This document shows, piece by piece, positions 1 to 11,158 of a stretch of DNA of 64,000 nucleotides; the first letter of the stretch is position 1; every line of letters begins with the position of its first letter. The notes under the pieces were generated by a model. It searched no databases. It saw nothing but the letters and a program-made list of their open reading frames with translations, and was not told the origin of the DNA. The stretch covers positions 12,538,704-12,602,703 of the forward strand of contig CM060847.1 of assembly GCA_030737835.1 (NCBI GenBank), given 5' to 3'. A program made the translations under genes and the position numbers. This DNA comes from Acorus gramineus. Its lineage: Eukaryota > Streptophyta > Magnoliopsida > Acorales > Acoraceae.

Positions 1-498
1 TGAAGAATACATAAGAATAGCTCAAAAAAGTTGTTTGTTTTAATAGAATAAATCTTAATAGTTATGTCTGGATAAGCTAAGATAAAGTCTGATAACTATT
101 CTAAAAAAATGTTAAAATTGTTTATCAAGCTTATCTATGTCAATGAATAAAAATATCCTTCATTGTTATTTTAAAAAAATTATCTCATCTAATAGTCTCA
201 CACACACACAGATTCCAAAAACTGTCACATCTATCAAATCGATCATACATCTCTCACACTATTCCCACGGAGTATAATTGTCATTTAAAAAATCATAAAC
301 TCTTATTCATCTCTTATCAATCATTTATTATCACTTTATCCAAGGTGAACCAAACAATAAAAAAGTCATTTTTACGTTTCCCAATGAGAATAACAGAAAA
401 GACAATCAAACAAAAAATTGTTTATTCCGTCTGGATTGTTATCTATCCCAGTATAACTATCAGGAACGAATAACCCAATGTCACACTCCATAGAGGGG
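1..498. mobile_element. MITE family A, copy 1 (cut by window edge)
   Basis: Non-coding AT-rich repeat sharing long blocks in the same order with 25,721-26,236 and, inverted, with 7,667-8,194. Shared blocks include a stretch around GTCTGGATAAGCTAAGATAA, a block around ACTGTCACATCTATCA, and TTTCCAATGAGAATAACAG near the right end. The right terminus is a short G run after TGTCACACTCC. The left end lies outside the window. No coding capacity. Superfamily not assigned. Confidence 0.6.
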
Positions 499-573
499 TT
501 AAATAAACTGATAATAAATTATGGATAAGAGATATGACAACAATTTATAACTTTTTAAATAATAATTTTATAC

Positions 574-595
574 TATATATATATATATATATATA
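574..595. repeat. (TA)n microsatellite
   Basis: About 11 uninterrupted AT/TA dinucleotides. Confidence 0.8.
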
Positions 596-598
596 ATA

Positions 599-1637
599 CA
601 GAATAATATTTTTATTTATTAGTATAAATGAACCTTAATGAACAATTTCAATCGCCTAGAGTAATTATCATTTTATCTTAATTTATTCAAACATATATTT
701 TTTTTTATGCAAAACAAATAATTTTTTTCTTATTTCATTCTTGGTTTATTCCGCACCCCAAATAGTGGGGGCTTAAAGTATAAGATTGTGCTTTTTTTAG
801 GTAGGTGTTATTTATATGGTTTACTTTTCTTCTCAACCTGCCAAAGAGGTAACTTTGATAACACAATCATGCTTTTGTCATAGCTATTACATAGATCCAT
901 GAAAGATGGGCCTGGGTGTATATAAATGTTATACAGTGATATAACCATTTGTGACAACTAATATACACAAATCATCAACTTCAAATCCAGTGCACATAAC
1001 CAATCAACTAGAGACGTCCAATTAAATCTCTCATAGTTGAAAGTGACTCATGAAAGTTGCTTATTAATTATTCAATGGATGCCTAGCTATTTGAGGCCTT
1101 TATTTAATGATCCCCTCTGTTATACATCAAATCTCTGGGCCATGTTAGATCACTGATGAACATAAAATAATGGAAAAACAAAATTCTCTTTAAGAAATCC
1201 ATGTTATTATTTTTTATTTAGACAATCATGCTTCTAACGGTCACAATTATTTTCCTCCTCGTTGATATTTTTTTCCTTTGTTCAAATGAATTCATTATTC
1301 ATGAAACTCTGTTTGTATACAAGAATAAATGTGAAATATGATTGAATAGAAATGAATAAGTTCAAAAATATTTTTATTTGTTAAGAATAAGTGAGTATAG
1401 GAATATAGCAATATTAGTTGGTGGTGATAAACTGATGTTGGTATTTTTAGGTCTCTTGGAATTGTATAATTTCATACAATCAATTACATTTCTTTAAGAG
1501 AGCCTACATGTGATATCACATGTTCTACCATTTATAAATCAGGAGATCAAATTATTGTTTTATATTTTTCATAAGAAAAAAAAAGAGGTGGACCATGTAT
1601 TGCTAACCCCATGAAAAAAAATGATATGAAATGTTCA
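599..1637. other. Gene-free AT-rich intergenic stretch
   Basis: No long open frame, no recognisable RNA gene and no repeat boundary that I could define. Confidence 0.5.
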
Positions 1638-1646
1638 AATAATTTT

Positions 1647-1922
1647 GGGATTTTTATTTTTAAGTCTCCATAAATCATAGGATTTAGTGATTGATCCCTC
1701 AATTCTTTATATTTTGGTTTTAGTTTCCATATTTAAGGGATATGTTGTTTTTTAGTCTCTGAAAGAGACCTATCCCTAAATTATTTGATTTTGTTTTTAA
1801 TATTTGAGATAAACTAAAAAGAAACATATCCTTTAAATCTAAAGATTAAAACTAAAATATGAAAGAATGAGAGATCAATCCTTAAATAAGTATGTTTACA
1901 TGGATTGAAAATTAAAAAATCC
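1647..1922. mobile_element. Mutator-like foldback MITE (family M1), copy 1
   Basis: A 276-bp element flanked by an identical 9-bp direct repeat AATAATTTT (1638-1646 and 1923-1931), the target-duplication length typical of Mutator-like elements. The ends are inverted repeats: it starts GGGATTTTTATTTTTAAG and the reverse complement of its end starts GGATTTTTTAATTTTCAA. Most of each half is the imperfect reverse complement of the other, so the element can fold into a hairpin. Related copies lie at 3,329-3,603 and 58,064-58,338. No coding capacity. Confidence 0.8.
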
Positions 1923-1931
1923 AATAATTTT

Positions 1932-2996
1932 ATGCAATATATATATAATCACATACTCTAGCCGGAGCATGTGATACCTCTTGGCATCATCGGCCTCATT
2001 AACTCTTTCTTTTCCATCAAAATCACAAGAGTTCGTGAATAACAAATGTGACGACCTCTGTAGAAAGCAAGAAACAAACATGCATCCATATATCATATAT
2101 ACAAACTATACATGCCGACACTGAAACTCACCTTTCTATACGAGGCCCTAGGCGAACTAACTTTAGTGATCCCCTAATGTATACTTAATTTTTATTTGAT
2201 GATTTTAAAATTATCCAAAGAAATAAAAAAATACAAAAAATAAATATATATTTTTTTGACTAAAAATGGGAGACGTTCATTCTTGCAAAGAAAGACAAAA
2301 ATTTAAATAATAATTTTAAAATACAAAAAATATTAATGCAAATTTTTTTTCATATTTTTTGAATCCCTTTTTGATCAGGTGGGAGCTTCCGCCTCCTAGG
2401 ACTATAGATACCATAAGAATATGGAAATAATTAGATTATTTTTAATGTATAATGTTATTAGTATGAGAAATACATGCAAAAATTTCTATGTTAGGTATGA
2501 AAATAATAATGATAATTATGATTATATTTTTTTATTATGGAGAATGTGATAAATTATTTTTAAAAGTAACAAACGCCTTATCGACGAACAAAATTATGTT
2601 TGATTGGTAAGTATGAGAGGTATCTAATAAGAATAACTTTTCCAACCATTCAAAAAAGTTTAAAGTATTTTGTGACTATACTCCCCATGAGGGTTAGCCC
2701 TGGGTGTAGGCCACCAAGGCACCCATCTAAAGCCACCTTGTTGGTCCACAAATTTCAATCCTTACTTAATTAGGATTTTATTTTTTTTATTCAATTTTTA
2801 AAAACTTATTCATTTATTTCTTTTTTATCTTTTTTAATTGTTCATATTTTCTATTTTATGATATTTTAATCTTATTTTATATTTATTTCCTTTCTATTTT
2901 ATCAAGATTCATTTTTGTTAGGACAAACTGTATAAAAAAAAACATTGAAGATTAATTGTAAAAACTATTCAAAGTATTTTAATTTACTAATACTAA
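1932..2996. other. Gene-free AT-rich intergenic stretch
   Basis: No gene seen. A short less AT-rich piece near 2,690-2,755 has no recognisable coding or RNA signature. Confidence 0.5.
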
Positions 2997-3328
2997 GAGG
3001 GCATTTGGATATGGGTTTGAAAAAATTATGGGTTTACAGGAAATTGATTTCCCCAAACTTGTTACCAAACAGCAAAATAATTAAGCTGTGAACTTGGGGG
3101 CATTTGGATGTTGCTTTGGAAAGATGATAGGTTTACAAGAATTTGATTTTTCCAAACTTGTTACTAAACAGTAAAATAAGTTGTGAACTTAATTATAAAC
3201 TACAAACAGCTTATAATTATAATTGTATAATAACTACCCATTTTGAAAAACTAAAGGATGGGTAGCTTCCTATGAACCCAATATAAAAAAAACCAATAAA
3301 ATTGATATCTTTATTATCATAAAAAACT

Positions 3329-3603
3329 GGGTTTTTGATTTTTAAGTTCTCATAAACCATAGGATTTAATGATTGATCACTCACTTCTTCGTATTTTGGT
3401 TTTAGTCTCCAGATTTAAAGGATATGTTCCTTTTTAGTCTCTCTCAAAGGTTAAAAAAAAAACAAATAATTTAGAAATAGGTCCCTCCCAGGAACTAAAA
3501 AGAAACATATCCTTTAAATCTGAGGACTAAAATCAAAATACGAAGAAGTGATGGATCGATCACTAAATCATATGGTTTATGGGGACTTAAAAATAAAAAA
3601 CCC
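3329..3603. mobile_element. Mutator-like foldback MITE (family M1), copy 2, nested
   Basis: 275 bp, flanked by near-identical 9-bp repeats TAAAAAACT (3320-3328) and TAAAAAATT (3604-3612), 8 of 9 matching. Starts GGGTTTTTGATTTTTAAG and ends with its inverted counterpart. It shares arm sequence with the copies at 1,647-1,922 and 58,064-58,338, including the block reading GATTTAAAGGATATGTTCC. It sits inside the Tourist-like element at 2,997-4,068 and is therefore younger than it. Confidence 0.8.
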
Positions 3604-3640
3604 TAAAAAATTATAATTTCGATCCTATGTAACCCAAAAT

Positions 3641-3641
<1 letters not shown>

Positions 3642-3672
<31 letters not shown>
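3642..3672. repeat. (CT)n microsatellite
   Basis: About 15 uninterrupted CT dinucleotides. Confidence 0.85.
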
Positions 3673-3677
<5 letters not shown>

Positions 3678-4071
3678 TTTCAAGAGATCTCGTTAGAAAC
3701 AGTAACACCTTCTCTGCGATCTTCCTCTCTACAGATAGTTCTTAATCCCTTAAAGTAAATGTTTACATCAAAATATATTGTTATAATATGTTGAGATTTG
3801 AAGTTGATTGATTGTGAGTTTACCATGTGGTAGGGTTAGGGGAATGAATTGAGGGCAAAATTAAACTGTAATCTTGTATTTTCGTGTTACTCATTAATTG
3901 CCAAACATTGTATTGATTCTAACATTTTAAAATCTGCATTTTCATAAATCACCAAACATGATTTTGAAGTTTAATTGAAAAGCCATGTAAGAAGGTGAAA
4001 TTTCAAAAGCTATCAATAAAACAACTTTATACAGAAAACTGGATTTGCAAACCCATATCCAAACACACTAA

Positions 4072-4723
4072 CTTGAACAATAAAAGAAAATTGTGTAACC
4101 ACATAGGGTCCACCAGGCCAGACTACTTTAGGCCGGCCCTACTCCCCACAACTAATCAATCTCTCTAAATATTTGAACTCTTCAAAGAAGAAGAAGAAGA
4201 AGAAGAAAATTCAGTCAAAGACTCACCATGTGTATGTGTGCGGGTATGCGCGTCTTCGATCGACTCCGGTGGTTGAAGACCGGTTCTTTTTAAGTCCAAA
4301 ACCTGACATATGTAGAGAGTCCCTTCCCTTAGCCCAGACTGCTGCTGCTGCTGCTGATGAGGGTGTCTTAATGGCCAATATTGCATATAACATGGCTGTG
4401 TTGGCCATATAGGAACATAGGAGGTTGTCCAGATTTCCTAATTGAGCAGATAGTGTTATAACTAAAGATGTTTATATTAATTTAAATATGAAAAGAATGT
4501 GGATTTGTTGGGTAGATATCTAATAGCAAGTGATGGTTGTATACTTGTATGGCTGTAAATGGGTCAGTGGACAGCTCTCTCTTATTTATGTAGTTACATG
4601 TAAACCAACATAATATTGATACACTTTTATTAGTCTATGATAAGTGGTTTGAGTTCCATGTGGGTATCCTTAATTAGCCAGCCCGGTCGTATCTCAGGTA
4701 ATGATTTCCAAGTGGTCAATTAA
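4072..4723. other. Gene-free stretch with simple triplet repeats
   Basis: Contains an (AAG)n run at about 4,186-4,206 and a (GCT)n run near 4,340-4,356. Short open frames here (about 60-80 codons, on both strands) are created by these runs of Lys, Gln or Ala codons and show no family resemblance. No gene is called. Confidence 0.6.
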
Positions 4724-4955
4724 GGTAGCGTTTGGTTGTGCGATTGTGCAATGTTTGTGATTGCAGGAAGCTGATTTTGGAATCGTACAACCAAACAGTT
4801 TTATAATTGCAGTTTTAAACCCAACGATTGCAGGCAAATAGTACCCCAAAGCTGCGATTTCAAAAAGCTGGGGGGAAGCAGCTTCCTGCAATCGCAGTTT
4901 TAAACCCAGTGATTGCAGAAAATCAGTTTTCCAATCACATTACCAAAATGCTACC
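4724..4955. mobile_element. Tourist-like MITE, family G copy 1
   Basis: 232 bp with inverted ends: left GGTAGCGTTTGGT, right (reverse complement) GGTAGCATTTTGGT. Flanks are TAA on the left and TAG on the right, consistent with a mutated 3-bp target duplication. The interior repeats a block around GCAGTTTTAAACCCA and has internal inverted repeats. A diverged relative is at 32,698-32,917. Confidence 0.6.
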
Positions 4956-5356
4956 TAGGAGCCTAAACCATAAAAAATAGAGTTCATATTCAATCATTCC
5001 TGTGATCATTCTTGCCTAAACCATTACATGAAATCTCTTATAAAGTATATAGGACAATGTAAAAATATATGCATTTGATTCGTTACAGTTACTTCAGTTT
5101 TTGTGAAAGTATATGCTTCATTAAACAAGTGTGTACTTCAATAAAAATTAAAAGTATGTTCAGAATGTAAAATTAACTTAACATTTTTCCAACTAGATTC
5201 ATTTGTTCTAGGTCGACAAAACTTAATAGTTATGTCTGAAAATTTTTAAATTAGTTGGGATAATGACTCCGCCGTGGTCTTTGAAGAATGAGATGTAAAA
5301 TGAAACTCAGTAGCGCGCTACCAATAATAACAATGCGGGCAATATAAAAGAATTTT

Positions 5357-5990
5357 GGGATTTTTAGTTTTAAATCCATATAAATATGTCTATTTAGATA
5401 TCGATCACTTCCTTCTTCATATTTTTTTTTTAGTCTTCAACTTCAACAACTTATTTCATTTTTAGTTTTTCCATCAAACGTCCGTTCATATATCGTTAAT
5501 TTATGAATAGTGATTTTTATTTTTAAATTAATCCATATAAACTATGTTATTTAGTGATCATTTCCTTCCTTCTTCAATAATAATTTCAGTGTTATTCATT
5601 CTGTATATACCCACCAAATCCGAGATTGCATTCTCTTATAGTATTAGCTATCCAACTAGAATTGATTACATAAGAAAAAGATGAATGATTAGATAAGCAA
5701 ATTTTAAGGATTTTTTAATTATTGAAAAATTTGTATGCAGTCAATGAAAATTTTATTTTGCATGGTTCTAAACTTTTATTTATTCAACTTTTATTTTACA
5801 TGAAAAATTAGAACCATGCAAAATAACAATCATTAAGACATTTTATATATAAGTTTGAAATATCAAAATTTTACCAAGGACTAACAAGAAAAAGACATTT
5901 GAAGTTGGGGACTTAAAATGAAATATGAAGTAGGTAAGGGCTAATCAGTAAATAACATAGCTTATAGGGAGTTAAAAATAAAAAAAATTC
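5357..5990. mobile_element. M1-related composite foldback element
   Basis: The left end GGGATTTTTAGTTTTAAATCC and the right arm (about 5,880-5,990, with GGGGACTTAAAATG and GGGAGTTAAAAATA) match the arms of family M1 in inverted orientation. The element is more than twice the M1 length and has a second M1-like start near 5,512, suggesting one M1-type element inserted in another. No clear flanking duplication was found. Confidence 0.45.
5753..5826. repeat. Perfect 19-bp inverted repeat (hairpin)
   Basis: TTATTTTGCATGGTTCTAA at 5753-5771 and its exact reverse complement at 5808-5826, separated by 36 bases. It lies in the interior of the composite element at 5,357-5,990 and may mark a small, recent foldback insertion. 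Confidence 0.75.
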
Positions 5991-6477
5991 ATAAACTAAC
6001 GGTAGATGGACCTACGTTATCAATCCCTAAAATTTAGGGCCAATAAATTTATCTTAAATCATTTTTTTTCTTTTTTTACTATTTGATTCATCTTAAATAA
6101 ATTTAGGATAATCAGTAAATTGGGTTTTTTTTTTAAACATGTGTAACTGTGAGTGAGAGGTCCACAAATGTGACACATTATAAAATATGTAAGTGTGTTA
6201 GATTAAACAACATTTTATATATATATATAAAAAAAAATCTCCTTCTACATAATCTACCATAACTAGATTCTTGGAAAAGAATTCTTTTCCTAAATCAAAA
6301 TTATCAAATTAACCCAAATTCCAACATTTCCCCATAATCAAGGTGTTTATTAAAGAATTTGAATACCACTATTAAATTTTATACTGGCAAAACAAACATT
6401 TATTTTTTTATTTTGGACTACCGGGTCCTATCCAAGCATATCATTTTCAAAGAATTAATGACCAGAAGAAGCCTTAA
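5991..6477. other. Gene-free AT-rich intergenic stretch
   Basis: Nothing recognised other than short poly-T and TA runs. Confidence 0.5.
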
Positions 6478-7403
6478 CCCCGTTTAGATCACAGGATTAA
6501 GGGAGTATAAGGGAGGTATAAGGGTGGTATAAAAATAGATAAGGAAAATGGCTGTTTGTTTGTAGAGTATAACTTGATATTACTAAGCCAATTTAAATGA
6601 GTATAAAAGAGTATAACAATTCTAAGTAACCCCTAGGATAAGCTATACCTAGTTTATCTATTCTCATGAATAAGTGGAGCCCTCCCACAAATAAATAAAT
6701 AAATAAATCTCATCACATCAAATCACCTATCAACACCTCTTATACATCAATAGGGCTCACATGTCAAACCAACTTTTTACACCTTATTTATATTTTATTC
6801 TTCATCAACCAAGCAATTCAACATTTATTCTTACGTTTTCCAATGAGAATAAAAAAAACACAACCAAACAGAAAATCTCTTAGCCCCCGTTTGAAACGGG
6901 GATAAGATTTATTCTTAGGTATACATTTATCCGAGCATAAGTGAGTATAAATAAGGATAAGTGATTTTGTGTTTGGTTGTGTTTTGAATTATTCTCGTTG
7001 GTAAACGTAAGAATAAATGTTTTGTTGTTTGGGTAAAATGTGACTAAAACATAGATAAGAATTTAAAAAAGGTAAAAAAAGTAATGATAGTTGATTTGAC
7101 ATATGATTTATAAGAAGTGATGACAGTTGATTTGACAGTGAACCCACATATTCTTTGGGTAGAATAACCTAGGATAACTTTAATTCCAGGGATTGATTAG
7201 AATCCATATATCACTTTATTAGGGTTTATTCTGACATACTTTATCAAGGGTTATTCGGGGTAAACAAATACTTGAAAATTCTTATCCAGGTTTATCCGGG
7301 GTCTTATACCAGAAACAAACGGGGGTTTATTCATGTAGAATTGTTATTTATATTATCATAATTATCTATCCAGGATAACTCAATTCTTCAATCTAAACAG
7401 GGG
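6478..7403. mobile_element. MITE family B, copy 1, split by a nested MITE
   Basis: The left end CCCCGTTTAGAT and the right end ATCTAAACAGGGG are inverted repeats. TAA precedes the left end and CAA follows the right, a possible decayed TWA duplication. The left part aligns with 35,273 onward, sharing GGATAAGCTATAC and CATCACATCAAATCACCTAT. The two halves are separated by a complete element at 6,883-7,326; removing it restores continuity with the 35-kb copy. Confidence 0.65.
6883..7326. mobile_element. Tourist-like MITE nested in family B
   Basis: 444 bp beginning GCCCCCGTTTGAAACG and ending with inverted counterpart AAACAAACGGGGGT, flanked on both sides by TTA (6880-6882 and 7327-7329), the TWA duplication of PIF/Harbinger-type elements. 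The interior is AT-rich and non-coding. Confidence 0.75.
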
Positions 7404-7666
7404 CAATTGTCAGGGGAAAAAACAGAAGACTTTGAAGTAAAAAAAAACGTGTGTCAGGGTAGTCAGGGCAGACCCCCAAGTAGCCCATGATACATAATAT
7501 TAGGCTCATCATCTTCTTGTTCTACAAATATATAAAAAAAAATAAAAAAAATTGTAATCTCATGCTTTGTGATCATATGATAACTTTATAAAATTTTGAT
7601 ATGAACATAATTTGTTATTTAAAATGACAACATTAGGAGGCTTAGACAGGTTTAGACGGGACATAT

Positions 7667-8194
7667 CCCCCTCGTATGGGGTGTGACATTGAGTTATTTG
7701 CTCCTGATAGCTATACTAGGATAGATAACAATTCAGACTAAATAAGCAATTTTTTGTTTGGTTGCATTTTCAGTTATTCTCATTGGAAAACATAAAAATA
7801 AATTTTTTTTGTTTGGTTCATCTTGGATAAAGTAATGATAAATAGTTGATAAGGGATAAATAAGAGTTTATTACTTTTTAAATGACAACTATACCCCTGG
7901 GAATAATGTGAGAAATGTATGATTGATTTGATAAATGTGACAGTTTTTACAATCTGTGTGAGACTGTTACGTGAAATAAATTTTTTAAAATGATAGAGAT
8001 AGGTATTTTTATCCATTGACATAGATAAGACCTGATAAACAATTCCAACATCTCTTTAGAATAGTTATCAAGCTTTATCCTAACTTATCCAGACGTAACT
8101 ATCGAGGTTTATTCTGTCAAAACAAATAACTTTTTTTTACTATTCTCCTATATTCTTTCTTATTCTGGACTTATTTCTCATGCCATACGGGGGG
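7667..8194. mobile_element. MITE family A, copy 2 (inverted)
   Basis: 528 bp, the reverse-complement relative of 1-498 and 25,721-26,236. The termini are short inverted repeats: the left end CCCCCTCGTATGG and the reverse complement of the right end CCCCCCGTATGG. The interior carries the family blocks in inverted order. An open frame of about 80 codons on the minus strand is Ser/Tyr/Leu-rich translation of AT-rich sequence and is not called. Confidence 0.7.
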
Positions 8195-8230
8195 ATCGTG
8201 AATAGAAAATGATGAGAAAGAAAAAAAAAA

Positions 8231-8421
8231 GGTGGTGAATTTATTAGGGGTTGGTATTATTGATATTTCTGGTGTTTTAAAGGGTTTCGTTAACAAGGCA
8301 CTTGTTAACCCACATTTATTATTAACATTTTAGATAACTCAACAAATTTAATTATAATATAAATCAATAAATTAAAAAAAATTTAAAAAATACCAACAAT
8401 ACCCCTAATAAATTCACCACC
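8231..8421. mobile_element. Small MITE (family E), copy 1
   Basis: The first ~26 bases (GGTGGTGAATTTATTAGGGG...) are almost the exact reverse complement of the last ~26 (...CCCCTAATAAATTCACCACC). About 190 bp, non-coding. The interior matches, inverted, the units at 8,990-9,390. Confidence 0.65.
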
Positions 8422-8989
8422 TTTTTTTAGTTTTCCCTCTCATACCCAATTTTTCCTCTCATACCCAAATTTTTTATTAAATTAACATTTTTTTTACATG
8501 TGTTTCTTTATAATTTAATTTTTATTAATACGTTTTTCAATGCACAATCTACAATACCAACCCACTATGATGAAAAACATAAAAGTTAAATTTCAATATC
8601 TGATCTATAAACAAAATTACGAAGCACATCTCTTTTTTCATTTATCATAAATCCGCTTACACCGATTTGATATGAAGCACCTGCAGGAGCTGGAAGCATG
8701 CAAGACCATTTATTCATAATATATTGAAATAAATTCAAATGATAAAAAAACCAATAAAGAATGGAGATGCATATAAAATATTTAAAATAAAAAATTAAAT
8801 CAAACGAAGAATAAAAATAAATTACCTTATATACCACACACAAAAAAACCTTCACATAAGCGACACTAAAACAAGTATCACGATCTTATGAGATATGAGA
8901 TAATAACAAAAATGAAAGAAGATGTACATTTTTACATTTTCGGATTAACCTGTTGTGGGTGAGGAGGGAAAAAATTTGGGTACCGGAGG

Positions 8990-9390
8990 AAAGAAGAAAA
9001 AAAGTTGTGAATTTATTAAGGGTACTATTAGTATTTTAAAAATCTTTTAATTTATTAATTTATATCATGATTAAATTTGTTAGGGTGCCTAAAAATTAGC
9101 AATAAATGTAGATTAACAAATGTCCTAAAGGTACTCATTAACAAAACCCTTTTAAAAAATATTTCAATTTATTGATTTCATATTATAATTAGATTTGTTG
9201 AGTTGTCTAAAAATTTAACAATAATTGTGAGTTAACAAGTGTCTCGTATTGTTGGTATTTTAAAAAATCTTTCAATTTATTAATTTTATATCATAATTAG
9301 ATTTTTTGAGTTGTCTAAAAATTTAACGATAATTATGAATTAACAAGTGTCCTAAGGGCACTGGTTAACAAAACTTTTCTGATAAAAAAA
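8990..9390. repeat. Family E-related tandem units
   Basis: Roughly three imperfect ~125-bp units. Each has a TTTCAATTTATTGATTT-like block, TTGTCTAAAAATTTAAC and AACAAGTGTCCTAA. They look like partial tandem amplification of the interior of the MITE at 8,231-8,421. Confidence 0.5.
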
Positions 9391-9429
9391 GTCCCCCGTT
9401 TCTATCAAAATGGTGACAATTGCCCCCAT

Positions 9430-9600
9430 TTTTTAAAAATTCTCCAACGGGCCCGAGCCTACGGACCAGCCCGAGCAGAACCAATTTGGGTTGGCCCGTG
9501 GGCCGGGCATTCGAAACAGGCCCGAGCCCGGCCCTCCCTCAGAACATGCTAGTGCGGCCAGTGTACAGGCCTGATTTTCCGGGCCTCACAACCCAAATTC
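9430..9600. other. GC-rich island with repeated GCCCGAG motif
   Basis: A sharply GC-rich ~150-bp patch in very AT-rich DNA, with repeated GGCCCGAGCC / GCCCGAG and GGGCCGGGC words. An open frame of 62 codons covers it but is Pro/Arg-rich and shows no family. It resembles the GC-rich ends or interiors of some plant transposons. A similar compositional patch begins at 63,850. Function unknown. Confidence 0.4.
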
Positions 9601-10029
9601 CTTTCTAACTTAATTTATATACGATATAATATATCATATTATATATACATAAATAATATAATAATTTTTTTAATAATTATTAAAGAAATCATTTATAAAA
9701 TTTATTACAAAGTTACAAATAAAAGAGATATGTGAGTTTTTTGCATATATATCATCAATCAATCTTATATTGTCAAAATATTTAATTTAAAACTCTAAAA
9801 CCATCAATTTATTATACAATTCAGATATATAAATTTTTATTAAATCTAATTATCCATTTAAAATCTTAAAGTAAGATTAAAAGAAAAAATATTGATTCTG
9901 GATAATAATGGATTTTAATGAATTTGTTAGAGAATACATATGTAAAATTGTGTTACATATAATTGAAAACTCTTTCCCGGTTAATATATAGATAGATAGA
10001 TTTCATTGCACCAAAGATCTAGAAACCCT
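9601..10029. other. Gene-free AT-rich intergenic stretch
   Basis: Nothing recognised. Confidence 0.5.
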
Positions 10030-10453
10030 GGGGCTGTTTGGGTAATGGAATAAGAGGAGAATATGGGGGAATAGAGGTAAGTAACTCTAAAAAACCATTT
10101 GTTTGAGAGGAATAGATGAGTATAGTTATGTCAAAATAGGTGTAAGAAAAAATTGGCATTTATATTCAAATCCCTCTAAAATTATGTTATTCCATCCAAT
10201 CTATTCCATTATAAATCAAGAGATCAAATGGTCAAATCAATTTCTTGTTTTATAAATCTTTGTTTACATCATATTCACATCTTATCCATAACTTATTCAC
10301 AGTCAAACAAACAATAAAAACTTCATTATTTCATTTTTCAATGAAAATAACTACACAATCAAACAAAAAATCATTTATTCTATACTAGTATAGTCAGATA
10401 TTTCTAAAATAATCATAGACCCCATAATACTTTATCTATATTCAAACGGCATC
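10030..10453. mobile_element. Tourist-like MITE
   Basis: Begins GGGGCTGTTTGGGTAATGG, the typical Tourist-type start, and ends ATTCAAACGGCATC, its imperfect inverse. About 424 bp and non-coding. The interior shares TTTCAATGAAAATAAC-type and TATTCACAT-type blocks with families A and B, so all three may be distantly related. Flanking duplication not clear. It lies about 700 bp beyond the stop codon of the RWA gene. Confidence 0.55.
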
Positions 10454-11158
10454 TTTATGATCCTTACCTGTTGACAGTCCAGTTTGCTCCCATAAGAATA
10501 TAAGATTCATAACAATATATAGTTGCATTCTTTCATTGAAAAGGGAAAAATTATAAACTTGCTAAATATCAAATCACCTCAAGTAAATTACATGCAAGAA
10601 ATGACAAGTGAGAAATGTTGGGGATGATATTCAAGATTATAACAAATGCTACATCTTATAAAATTTAAGGATCCATGCTTATACAATGCGATCCATGCTT
10701 ATACAATGCAAAGCTTACATAACAGTGCCACAACCAAACTAGTTTCTTATGCGCTTTCCCAGAAATTGTAGTAAATTTTTCCTTTTTTAAAAAAAAAAAG
10801 GGTTTAAGGAACACAGAGCACCACCCCACATGAAAAAATGCTCATCTAATCAGTATATTTGCTCTGGAAAATCACTATCTATAGACAGCTGAAGATATCA
10901 ATCCATCTGTCTCAGTTATGTGCATGTCGACGATGAAATAAACCTATAAGATATCTTCATAATCTCCTTGGAGACTCAAAAAAAAAAAAAAATGCCCCAA
11001 AGTTACATTCGCCAAGGAAAACCTGATTTTCTTGCTCACCGGATCTCCAAATTCTTGAGCAAAAAATAACAATCGCATCTCAACCCATTAAGCCTGTTCA
11101 TCCAATACTACATTAAGGAGAAGAAACAGAACTGACCAGTTACAGATGCAAGAGACAA
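10454..11158 (-). other. Probable 3' region of the RWA gene
   Basis: No coding signal. The part next to 11,159 is likely the RWA 3' UTR; the polyadenylation site was not located. A 20-bp unit GATCCATGCTTATACAATGC is duplicated in tandem at about 10,669-10,709. Confidence 0.4.

Larger units (their letters stand above)
2997..4068. mobile_element. Tourist-like MITE with nested M1 insertion
   Basis: The outer ends match in inverted orientation: the left end contains TTTGGATATGGGTTTG, and the reverse complement of the right end contains the same 16 bases. Both ends abut TAA (2994-2996 and 4069-4071), the TWA target duplication typical of PIF/Harbinger (Tourist) elements. The interior is interrupted by a complete M1 element (3,329-3,603) with its own duplication, and holds a CT microsatellite. 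A near-copy of the left ~90 bp is repeated from about 3,105. Confidence 0.6.

Noticed and set aside
4165-4412. Lys-, Gln- or Ala-rich frames of 61-79 codons on both strands
   Set aside because: Products of AAG and GCT microsatellites with no conserved sequence.
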